10,692 nucleotides of DNA from NCBI GenBank assembly GCA_002306945.1, contig DBTH01000155.1, forward strand, positions 1 through 10,692. Direction: 5' to 3'. Numbering within the stretch: position 1 is the stretch's first letter; each line of letters opens with the position of its first letter. Below are positions 1-6,325 of this stretch, one piece after another. The stretch comes from Methylacidiphilaceae bacterium UBA1321 (lineage in GTDB: Bacteria > Verrucomicrobiota > Verrucomicrobiia > Methylacidiphilales > UBA1321). Below the pieces are notes generated by a model, which saw only the letters and a program-made list of their open reading frames with translations, had not been told where the DNA came from and searched no databases. Both the position numbers and the translations under genes were made by a program.

Positions 1-8
1 TTTCACAC

Positions 9-142
9 CGATCCTTCGACAAGCTCAGGATGACGTGGAATGAAAGCACCATTTTCAACAATAGCCACCTCTCTAATGAGCCATTCGTTACCACGTGAGG
101 TTGCCATCCCCAACCCGTCATCCTGAGCTTGTCGAAGGATCG
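9..142. repeat. REPIN-like inverted repeat pair
   Basis: Two perfect 27-base arms lie in opposite orientation at 9-35 and 116-142, separated by 80 bases. The core of each arm is CCTTCGACAAGCTCAGGATG. Each arm also holds its own small palindrome (ATCCT paired with AGGAT around an 11-base loop), so a folded transcript or single strand could form one long helix or two small hairpins. Two inverted REP-type palindromes around a short spacer is the layout of REPIN/BIME elements, which RAYT-type transposases can mobilise. No transposase is present here. I recall this core as recurring in many environmental bacterial genomes, but copy number in this genome cannot be seen. Confidence 0.8.
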
Positions 143-587
143 CTTTGGATGAGGGCAATAGCCGATCTCTTGTTTAATGATAGACCGCCTGCTCCAGATA
201 TTCCCCCTTATTCCACTGGAAATATCGAGGAACCAAAAAAACCGTTTTTTTTAGTCGAAATTGACGCCTAAATATACATTTCTTTAAAAGGCACTATGTG
301 ACGTGTTTTCAATCGTAATCTATTGCCATTCAATGTCGCGTTACACATCTGTAACAAACCCCATGAATGACCCGTACGTTTAACAATAGAGATGGTGACT
401 ATGATTGAGTGAGCGTGCTATTTAGTGCGCCGTGAATGCGGGTTATCAGGGTTCAAATCTCGAATGGAAAAAATTCCTTGATGAGGAAGCATACCCTGCG
501 CGCATTCCTCGATAAGTCTGGGGTCTAAAAATCAGAACACAAAACAACAAGAAATACTTCAATAAACCATAAAGGAGAAATACGACT
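143..587 (+). other. Non-coding upstream region and leader of the PEP-CTERM gene
   Basis: No coding sequence is supportable here. The stretch is AT-rich at its start. It contains a 6-bp hairpin at 340-355 (GTTACA, loop CATC, TGTAAC). A possible minus-10 (TATGAT, 400-405) is preceded by TTAACA at 380-385, but the 14-base spacing is too short for a confident sigma-70 promoter. A longer imperfect hairpin lies at 477-516. The last 17 bases carry a strong ribosome binding site, AAAGGAG at 571-577. If the minus-10 is real, the transcript has an unusually long leader of about 175 bases. Confidence 0.5.
477..516 (+). promoter_or_regulatory. Leader hairpin before the PEP-CTERM gene
   Basis: CTTGATGAGGAA (477-488) can pair with TTCCTCGATAAG (505-516): 11 of 12 positions pair, two of them as G-U, around a 16-base loop that contains GCGCGC. 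The hairpin ends 55 bases before the ribosome binding site and is not followed by a T-run, so it is not a standard terminator. A role in mRNA stability or translation control is inference only. Confidence 0.4.
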
Positions 588-1337
588 ATGAAACTCAACT
601 TCGCAAAGACATGCCTCGCACTGGCCGGTGCCGTGGCACTGCTAACTCAATCGGCCTATTCTTATACTGCTGGTGATCTTTACCTTGGTCTGTGGTCGAA
701 CGATTCCAGCACCTACACCAAGGATTTGGTCATTGATCTGGGCAGCTATTCCACCTATTCCTCTGCAACAGGCACGATCTATCTGGGAAATTATTCCAGC
801 GTGCTGAATTCCACATTTGGCAATGACGCCTGGCTGACCAACTCAACCCTGTATTCCAACATCATCGGTCTATCCAGCTCAAGCAACCTGTATTCACCGG
901 TCTATGCCAGTGCGGCTACGAGCGATACGTATGCCGACGTGAGTAAGTCTTCATTGAAAACCTATGTAACTAGCTCAAAGAATACATTGAACTATGCTGT
1001 AGATGGTACAGCTACGACAGTGGACGGCACGACAGCCTATACGCAAACTGTGGACGGCACTTCATGGGGAGAGAAGATAGACGGCGGGGTCTTCAATGGT
1101 AACGCAGGCAGTTTTAGCCAGCAAGATTCTGAAGGTACTTTCACTTATTACGTGAATACCTATACCGGAGCTGGAACAAGCACGGATACGACTCAGCTCA
1201 CCGGTTACTTCACCCTCGATTCCGCCGGCAATGTCTATTACAACGTCGTTCCGGAACCTTCGACCTACGCCCTGATGATCCTCGGCTGCTTCGTTCTCTA
1301 CTGGAGCTTCAAGCGCCGCAGCGCCGCTACGGTCTAA
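588..1337 (+). CDS. PEP-CTERM sorting domain protein, secreted
   Basis: This is a 249-residue exported protein, probably surface-anchored or exopolysaccharide-associated. Residues 1-25 form a signal peptide (basic MKLNFAK, hydrophobic core, likely cleavage near AYS-Y). The mature part is rich in Ser, Thr, Tyr and Gly, with three VDGT repeats (138-141, 145-148, 155-158). The C-terminus is a textbook PEP-CTERM tripartite signal: VPEPSTYALM from 221, a membrane segment to about 242, then KRR. In this family an exosortase recognises and processes the PEP motif; no exosortase gene is in the window. The early mature pattern GDLYLGLW and VIDLGSYS resembles a common verrucomicrobial PEP-CTERM family by recollection. 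The start is fixed by AAAGGAG 10 bases upstream. Cys234 within the membrane segment is an unusual detail. Biological function is unknown. Confidence 0.9.
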   Translation: MKLNFAKTCLALAGAVALLTQSAYSYTAGDLYLGLWSNDSSTYTKDLVIDLGSYSTYSSATGTIYLGNYSSVLNSTFGNDAWLTNSTLYSNIIGLSSSSNLYSPVYASAATSDTYADVSKSSLKTYVTSSKNTLNYAVDGTATTVDGTTAYTQTVDGTSWGEKIDGGVFNGNAGSFSQQDSEGTFTYYVNTYTGAGTSTDTTQLTGYFTLDSAGNVYYNVVPEPSTYALMILGCFVLYWSFKRRSAATV

Positions 1338-1364
1338 TCAAAGTTCTTTCAACTTCCCTTAGGT

Positions 1365-1391
1365 TGCCTGCGGAGTGGTACTCCGCAGGCA
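1365..1391 (+). terminator. Hairpin downstream of the PEP-CTERM gene
   Basis: A perfect 11-bp stem (TGCCTGCGGAG at 1365-1375 with CTCCGCAGGCA at 1381-1391) and a 5-base loop sit 27 bases after the stop codon. No T-run follows, so it may be a factor-dependent or mRNA-stabilising 3-prime end rather than an intrinsic terminator. It would allow some read-through to the next gene. Confidence 0.55.
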
Positions 1392-1663
1392 GTGGGGATA
1401 AACTGGCCAGTAGATACACGCAGAATAATTAATTAGCAGGTTTCGTGATTAGAGAGCGCCTCTGAAAAGGGCGACAGCCGGTTGCAGGAGCGCTCTCTGG
1501 CCATCAAATGGAAAAGCGGGTGGGAAATGTGGGTTAGCAGTGGCCAGATGACCTGCCGGGGTTCCACCTCCTGACGGGTACACAGTGGGATGAATTCATC
1601 GAAATAGAAATTAAATCGTAAAAAAGAAACAACTCAAAAGTTTATACAGGAGACAAAATCTAC
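1392..1663 (+). other. Structured intergenic leader before the PstS-like gene
   Basis: No coding sequence is supportable. AGAGAGCG (1451-1458) pairs with CGCTCTCT (1491-1498), and an overlapping perfect 8-bp inverted repeat pairs TCTGGCCA (1496-1503) with TGGCCAGA (1541-1548). The shared bases 1496-1498 mean the two stems compete at their junction. The remainder is G-rich (1510-1580), then A-rich up to the ribosome binding site AGGAG at 1648-1652. I found no convincing sigma-70 promoter. I do not recognise a known riboswitch class here. Confidence 0.4.
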
Positions 1664-3010
1664 ATGAAAAAAATGATCCTTGCGGGCGCGTTGGCCATCA
1701 TGACCAGCGTTTCCCTTTTTGCCGATCCGGTGTATGTGAATTTCACCGGTTCCAGCGCTTATCGTTCCTTCACCGAAACCGCCATTAAAGCTGCGTTCAC
1801 AAATTTGGGCGCAACTGGATTTAAGTACGGTTATCAAGGCACGAAATTTGGTAGTGGCACTTACGCCATCTTTACTGGCACAATCAGTAGCCAGCAGTAT
1901 GTCGTTCGTACTTCATGGAGTGGCTCTGAAGCGGGCATCAAGATGGTTTCCACTCAGACTGCGATCCCATACTTCCCCTATGATACAGCCGTTGATGCAC
2001 TGTTGACATCGGGTGGAACACCAAGCCTGGAAGCTTCCGTCACGCTCACCACAGCGATCCCGAATTATGCCTTGTCGGACACGGCTCAGGCCGCTTCTGC
2101 TTATACACCGGCCAAAGGTTACACCAAGTTGACCGATAGCGGTGCGCTTGGCGTCAATGTGTTCAAGTGGGTCGCTTCCAATAATGCAAGTAGCCTGACA
2201 AAGGTCAGCAACATGACGTCCCAACTCGCTAAAACCATGTTCGCTCAAGGCTTTGCTCCCTTGGCGCTGATGACGGCCTCTACTGCCGACCAGACCAGTC
2301 TTGTGGCACTTCTTGGCCGCAATCCTGACTCGGGCACGCGTGTGACGGCTGTATTGGAATCCGGCTACAGCACAACCGACGCGGTTGTTCAGTTTGAGCC
2401 GATTTCCACAACCACCGAATTCACTAGCGCAGTCAGTGCGACCAACAGCGCTATCGTAGCTCTGCAACCCTGGCCTACCGATAAGGTTAACGGTTCGATT
2501 GTTAGCTCTGGCAACAGCGGTTATTCCAGTGGTGGTAGTCTGGCTAAGGCTATGGCCAATGCAAACTGGAGTAGCTCAATCGGCCTCTACACCGACGTGA
2601 CTTCGAGCGGTTTGAATGACGGTACGGGTATGCCTGTTTCTGACGCTCTCTACGCGACCTATGACAACACAACGGGTAACACGCTTGTCGGTGTAGCCTA
2701 TCTGGCTGCTAGTGATGCAGATTCCTACATCACTGCGGGAACTCTCGTCGAACTGGCCTACAACGGCTATAAGCTCGGCGCTGTCACTTACGCTTCGGCT
2801 GCCGATCTGGTACAGGGCCGTTACACCTTCTGGAGCTATGAGCACATGCTCTCCTACAGCACTACAGGTTTCACTAGCAATGCCTTAGCCAAGGAAGTCA
2901 AGACCATCCTGACCACCAACAAAGGTAATGTTCTCACAAACGTTGTTCTTCCTGCCAACCTCGCGGTTCAACGCAATGCTGACGGTGCGTTTGTTTACAC
3001 CAACTACTAA
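1664..3010 (+). CDS. Secreted PstS-like (phosphate-binding-type) substrate-binding protein
   Basis: A 448-residue exported protein. Residues 1-20 form a clean signal peptide ending SLFA before DPVYV. The mature N-terminus (YVNFTGSSAYR, 24-34) matches the first ligand loop style of type II periplasmic binding proteins. GRNPDSGTR (218-226) resembles the SGT phosphate-contact loop of PstS. YTFWSYEHM (387-395) resembles a late PstS-family motif. Family knowledge therefore suggests phosphate or another oxyanion as ligand, but the protein is longer than typical PstS (about 320-350 residues). There are no pstC, pstA, pstB or phoU genes nearby. It may be an orphan binding or scavenging protein in the periplasm or surface layer. 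Ser, Thr, Ala and Tyr are abundant and Cys is absent. The start is supported by AGGAG 11 bases upstream. It is followed by a strong terminator pair, so transcription probably ends here. A general PBP-fold adhesin is an alternative. Confidence 0.7.
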   Translation: MKKMILAGALAIMTSVSLFADPVYVNFTGSSAYRSFTETAIKAAFTNLGATGFKYGYQGTKFGSGTYAIFTGTISSQQYVVRTSWSGSEAGIKMVSTQTAIPYFPYDTAVDALLTSGGTPSLEASVTLTTAIPNYALSDTAQAASAYTPAKGYTKLTDSGALGVNVFKWVASNNASSLTKVSNMTSQLAKTMFAQGFAPLALMTASTADQTSLVALLGRNPDSGTRVTAVLESGYSTTDAVVQFEPISTTTEFTSAVSATNSAIVALQPWPTDKVNGSIVSSGNSGYSSGGSLAKAMANANWSSSIGLYTDVTSSGLNDGTGMPVSDALYATYDNTTGNTLVGVAYLAASDADSYITAGTLVELAYNGYKLGAVTYASAADLVQGRYTFWSYEHMLSYSTTGFTSNALAKEVKTILTTNKGNVLTNVVLPANLAVQRNADGAFVYTNY

Positions 3011-3070
3011 AGACAATTCAAACTTTCATTCTCCAATCTTAGGATTGAAGAATAAGGTTCTTTAAAAAAG

Positions 3071-3105
3071 GAACCGGCGCAGGTGGAAATCATCTGCGCC
3101 GGTTC
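3071..3105 (+). terminator. Long GC-rich hairpin, first of two
   Basis: GAACCGGCGCAG (3071-3082) pairs perfectly with CTGCGCCGGTTC (3094-3105). Three further pairs (one G-U) close the loop to GAAAT, giving about 15 bp. It begins 60 bases after the stop of the PstS-like gene. No T-run follows directly; the second hairpin downstream supplies one. Confidence 0.7.
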
Positions 3106-3112
3106 TCCGTGG

Positions 3113-3145
3113 AAATCGGGGGGAGGAAACTCTTCCCGATTTTTT
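3113..3145 (+). terminator. Rho-independent terminator
   Basis: AAATCGGG (3113-3120) pairs with CCCGATTT (3135-3142), extendable inward by GGGA with TCTT through two G-U pairs around a 6-base loop. The 3-prime arm merges into a run of six T (3140-3145). This is the classic intrinsic terminator arrangement on the plus strand and closes the PstS-like transcript. It also insulates the Sel1 gene, which starts 68 bases later. Confidence 0.85.
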
Positions 3146-3212
3146 CGATTTCACTCTTATCTTATAGACCTTTCATTTCCAGATTCTGGAAATCGACTCT
3201 AGCCAAGTCAGT

Positions 3213-4100
3213 ATGAAGACATTTTTGCAATCTGTAATCGTTATTTCACTCACTACGGTACTTTTGAGCTGGTACACAGTTCGCGCGGTGGAATACACAC
3301 TCGAAACCGCACCGCCCGCCGCCGCCAAAGGTGACGCCGAAGCACAGTTCATTCTCGGACGCGCTTACTATCGCGGAGAGGGAGTTGAGCAGGATTACAA
3401 GAAGGCGGCCGATCTCTATCAGAAAGCCGCTGCACAGGGACACGCCAAGGCGCAGAATAATCTCGCGAATATGTATATGCAGGGCCAGGGAGTAAAGAAA
3501 GACGAGACCGCAGGAATCCAATGGTATCGCAAAGCTGCCGAACAAGGCGCCGTCCTGGCCCAGGAAAGCCTGGCCATGAACCTGGAAAAAGGACGTGGCG
3601 TAAAGAAAAATCTCGATGAGGCCATTCTCTGGCATGCACGCGCTGCCGAGCAGGGGTTACTCTCGGCACAAATTCATCTCGGTTCGCTTTATTATTTCGG
3701 CAGGGATGGCGTTAAACAAGACTATGCCGCCTGTTTCAAATGGGCTACCAAGGCCGCAGAGCAAAACAGCCTTTGGGGCTATAATACACTCGGAGTACTG
3801 TATGAACATGGATTTGGAGTCGAGAAAGACCCGAAAAAAGCGTTTTCGTATTATGAGAAAGCCGCTTTACAGGGAGACGGCAAAGCGCAGAACAATGTCG
3901 GCTGGTTTTATGTGAGCGGTGAAGTGGTGAAAGCGGATCTCGCCCAGGCTTACAAATGGTTTGCTCTGAGCAAGGCCCAAGGTGAAGTCACCGGTGAGAA
4001 ATCCCTTGAAGACCTCATCATCCGGATGACTCCGGAGCAAATCGAGGCGGGGAAAAAACTGCTACGGGAATCCCGCGTATCGAAGACGGCCAAACAGTAG
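3213..4100 (+). CDS. Secreted Sel1-repeat (SLR) protein
   Basis: A 295-residue protein made almost wholly of Sel1-like TPR repeats. Residues 1-25 form a signal peptide or N-terminal anchor (MKTFLQSVIV, hydrophobic to about 20, then VRA). Six repeats of about 36 residues follow, near 40-75, 76-111, 112-147, 148-184, 185-220 and 221-257. They show the typical A-Q-LG-Y--G-GV-D--KA--WY-KAA-QG pattern. Repeat 4 has a one-residue insertion (YYFGRDGVKQD). The C-terminal segment MTPEQIEAGKKLL (272-284) is common after Sel1 arrays. Sel1 solenoids bind other proteins and act as scaffolds or regulators; the partner here is unknown. No good Shine-Dalgarno sequence precedes the ATG. It lies just downstream of a terminator and is probably monocistronic. 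Confidence 0.9.
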   Translation: MKTFLQSVIVISLTTVLLSWYTVRAVEYTLETAPPAAAKGDAEAQFILGRAYYRGEGVEQDYKKAADLYQKAAAQGHAKAQNNLANMYMQGQGVKKDETAGIQWYRKAAEQGAVLAQESLAMNLEKGRGVKKNLDEAILWHARAAEQGLLSAQIHLGSLYYFGRDGVKQDYAACFKWATKAAEQNSLWGYNTLGVLYEHGFGVEKDPKKAFSYYEKAALQGDGKAQNNVGWFYVSGEVVKADLAQAYKWFALSKAQGEVTGEKSLEDLIIRMTPEQIEAGKKLLRESRVSKTAKQ

Positions 4101-4381
4101 CCGATCTGTATTTGACGTATGACTTTCCTGACTGCTAGTACATCGTCCCATATATAGCTCAAATACAACTGAAATCATTTATTCAGATCAGGAATAATGT
4201 AAAATTTATGATAACGAGACATCACGTGAAGGGGTGTGTCAATACGCACCGGAATTTCTCACGGCTCAATTTCGTTCGCTGAAATAGAAGATCATTCTAG
4301 TTATTTATTGGACGATTTACTAATTTTTCGATTTTGTGTCGCCGTCATCTATTTGTAACAACGACCCGTTAAGTTCACGCC
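4101..4381 (+). other. Intergenic region with a small branched structure
   Basis: AT-rich spacer between the Sel1 and foldase genes with no coding sequence. A 7-bp hairpin (GGTGTGT 4233-4239 with ACGCACC 4244-4250, loop CAAT, one G-U) is nested in an outer 5-bp pairing CGTGA (4225-4229) with TCACG (4259-4263). No convincing terminator for the Sel1 gene and no clear promoter for the next gene could be picked. Confidence 0.35.
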
Positions 4382-5293
4382 ATGACATTTGCTGCCTTGA
4401 TTCGTTTCACATGCCCACTACTCGTCACCTCATTGTTATTGACCGGATGCAGTAAGGACAAGACCGTCGCGAAGGCGGGTCGCGTTGCCGTCAATACGGA
4501 ACAGTTGCAGGATCTCTATTCCACTCTGCCGAGCCGGGAACGCGAGGAGTTGGCTCAGAATCCGGAACTCCTTTCGCAAACCACACGCCTGTATGTCATT
4601 CATCAGTTGATCCTCAAGGAGGCGCAATCGAAAAAGTGGGAGGACAAGAGCGAAGTCAAAAAACAACTCACCCGCCTTCGTGACAATGCGATTGTCGAAA
4701 GTTATCTCCAATCCGTCTGCACGCCAGGTGCCGATTTTCCCGCCGAACCTCAAATCCGTGCTGTCTACGATCAAAACAAGGACAATCTGAAGGTCGGTCG
4801 TTCTTATAGATTGGCACAAATCTATATTGCCTCGCAGGCCAGGGATCCGCGCTCCACTGAAGCCGCCCGCGCCAAGATCCTCGACATTCAGAAATCGTTG
4901 CAGCAACCCAATAGCAATTTTTCAGCCCAGGCGATGGCCTGGAGCGAAGAGGGTCGCACTTCCAAGAAGGGTGGCGAGCTTGGCTGGATGAGCGAATCGC
5001 GCATTCAGCCCGAGATTCGCGCTGCAATCCAGTCGCTGTCCAAGGGAGGTCTGAGCGAACCCGTTTTGACAGCCGACGGCTGGCATCTGATGAAAGTCCT
5101 TGATGTCCGGGAGGCGCATGCCGCCAGTTTCGAGGAAGCCAAACCGGCCATTGTGCAAAAGCTTCGCGCGGACAAGGCGCAAGCCAACCGACAGGAATAT
5201 TTGAAGAAATTACTCGACCAGAATCCGGTCAATATCGATAACGCGGCGTTGTCTCATATTCTGGCCACGGCTGCCGCGCCTTCGACTCCCTGA
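4382..5293 (+). CDS. Parvulin-type peptidylprolyl isomerase lipoprotein (SurA/PrsA-like)
   Basis: A 303-residue putative periplasmic foldase or chaperone. The N-terminus is a lipoprotein signal with lipobox LLTGC, Cys23 being the predicted lipidated residue. Residues 30-135 resemble the helical SurA-N/PrsA chaperone region (RLYVIHQLILKEAQ at 69-82). Residues 139-241 form a rotamase domain, with GGELGWM (197-203) and SEPVLTADGWHLMKVLD (225-241) as the hallmark motifs. The usual early SHILV motif is replaced by LAQIYIA (144-150), so the first conserved His is absent while the later one (His235) is kept. Isomerase activity may be weak and the protein mainly a holdase. The C-terminal 60 residues are helical with an Ala/Pro tail. 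No Shine-Dalgarno is seen before the ATG. The gene converges on the HAD gene 14 bases downstream. The exact subfamily is uncertain. Confidence 0.85.
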   Translation: MTFAALIRFTCPLLVTSLLLTGCSKDKTVAKAGRVAVNTEQLQDLYSTLPSREREELAQNPELLSQTTRLYVIHQLILKEAQSKKWEDKSEVKKQLTRLRDNAIVESYLQSVCTPGADFPAEPQIRAVYDQNKDNLKVGRSYRLAQIYIASQARDPRSTEAARAKILDIQKSLQQPNSNFSAQAMAWSEEGRTSKKGGELGWMSESRIQPEIRAAIQSLSKGGLSEPVLTADGWHLMKVLDVREAHAASFEEAKPAIVQKLRADKAQANRQEYLKKLLDQNPVNIDNAALSHILATAAAPSTP

Positions 5294-5312
5294 TGGTGAG
5301 CCCCGGATCAGG
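5289..5312. terminator. Small hairpin spanning both convergent stop codons
   Basis: CCTGAT (5289-5294) pairs with ATCAGG (5307-5312) around a 12-base loop. The plus-strand stop (TGA 5291-5293) and the minus-strand stop (TCA 5308-5310) lie one in each arm. There is no T-run on either side, so termination activity is uncertain; it could simply protect both 3-prime ends. Confidence 0.35.
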
Positions 5313-6189
5313 CGGTGGCGTAGCGTTTCTTTTTGATGACGCCTTCGAGCTTGGGCGGCGGTTGGAACGCGGGGCTGTTGAGGCGGTCGGACTGTTTGCC
5401 GGTCTCGATTTCCTCGATCAGGTCGGCCACGCTGCCGAGCACGCGGGTCGGTTGGAAGACGTAATCGCCGAGTTCGCCAATTGAGGTCGACCCGGTCAGA
5501 ACGAGATAAGCCTGCATGCCGATTTCGACTGCGCCGCGAATATCGGTTTCCATCGTGTCGCCGATCATGATGCATTCACGTGGCTGCGAATAGCTCGAAG
5601 AGAGTTTCTTCTGCGCACGGGTGAACATGTAGGGATTCGGCTTGCCGAGGTAATAGGGACGCTGGCCCGTGCTGGTTTGCAGAAACGCCGCGAGCGCGCC
5701 TGCACCGGGCCGGGTTTTATTGCCGCCGCTCGGACACCAACAGTCGGGATTGGTCACGACCAGCCGGGCACCACGCTCTAGCAACTCGTGAGCCTTGGTG
5801 ATCTTGTCCATGGACGGATTGCCCTCGCCGACGACGACGTAATGAGGCGAGATGGAGTCATTGGGGATTTTGGCTTCCTGCAAGGCATTGCTCAGACCCG
5901 CTTCGCCGAGAACGTAGGCTGTGCAATTCGGATGCGTTTCCCAGAGGAAATCGGCGGTATTGAGCGCGGAGGTATAGAAATGGCGCGCAGAGAGATTCTT
6001 GAAACCGAGATGCTTGAGTTTGACCGCAAGGTCTTCGGGCGTCGGGCTGGAGTTATTGGTCAGAAACAGGAACGGGATGTCCTTTTCCTGAAAGAGCTCT
6101 ATAAGCCGCTCGGCACCGGGTATGATGTGATCGTCGCGATAGATAACTCCGTCCATGTCGAGGAGAAAAGCGTGTTGATTTGTAATCAT
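5308..6189 (-). CDS. HAD-superfamily class IIA hydrolase (NagD-like phosphatase)
   Basis: A 293-residue cytosolic phosphatase. All HAD motifs are visible: motif I DMDGVIY (nucleophile Asp11, acid/base Asp13), motif II LTNNSS (Thr44), motif III Lys183 in LGKPNPYMF, and motif IV GDTMETDI (Asp211, Asp216). The C2 cap lies between motifs II and III and includes VVTNPD (144-149) and PGAGALAAF (161-169). These are typical of the NagD/AraL/pyridoxal-phosphatase branch, which hydrolyses nucleotide or sugar phosphates, phosphoglycolate or p-nitrophenyl phosphate. The true substrate cannot be told. About 28 residues at the C-terminus (from SDRLN at 267) are a proline-rich then basic tail (KKKRYATA) beyond the usual family end. 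The start is supported by GAAAGGAAC just upstream. It follows the 342-residue secreted protein gene on the same strand after 136 bases. Confidence 0.92.
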   Translation of the reverse strand: MITNQHAFLLDMDGVIYRDDHIIPGAERLIELFQEKDIPFLFLTNNSSPTPEDLAVKLKHLGFKNLSARHFYTSALNTADFLWETHPNCTAYVLGEAGLSNALQEAKIPNDSISPHYVVVGEGNPSMDKITKAHELLERGARLVVTNPDCWCPSGGNKTRPGAGALAAFLQTSTGQRPYYLGKPNPYMFTRAQKKLSSSYSQPRECIMIGDTMETDIRGAVEIGMQAYLVLTGSTSIGELGDYVFQPTRVLGSVADLIEEIETGKQSDRLNSPAFQPPPKLEGVIKKKRYATA

Positions 6190-6325
6190 AAGTTCCTTTC
6201 AAAGTGATCGTTGCAGGCAAGCCCGATCTTGACTCAAAGTAACACGGTTCCCGAGAAAAGCGAGAGCGGGTTCGCCCCCTGTGATCGTCTGACTACCCTG
6301 CAAAAGCCCCATGAAACGAACCCAT

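Noticed and set aside
405..475. Possible tRNA, because GGGTTCAAATCTC resembles a T-arm.
   Set aside because: Only three of five T-stem pairs form, and no acceptor stem, D-arm or anticodon arm can be drawn around it.
1365..1391. Standard Rho-independent terminator after the PEP-CTERM gene.
   Set aside because: The stem is excellent but no T-run follows, so it is listed only as a hairpin with uncertain termination activity.
1913..2467. 184-codon minus-strand frame within the PstS-like gene.
   Set aside because: It has no ribosome binding site or domain and overlaps a gene with a signal peptide, family motifs and its own terminator.
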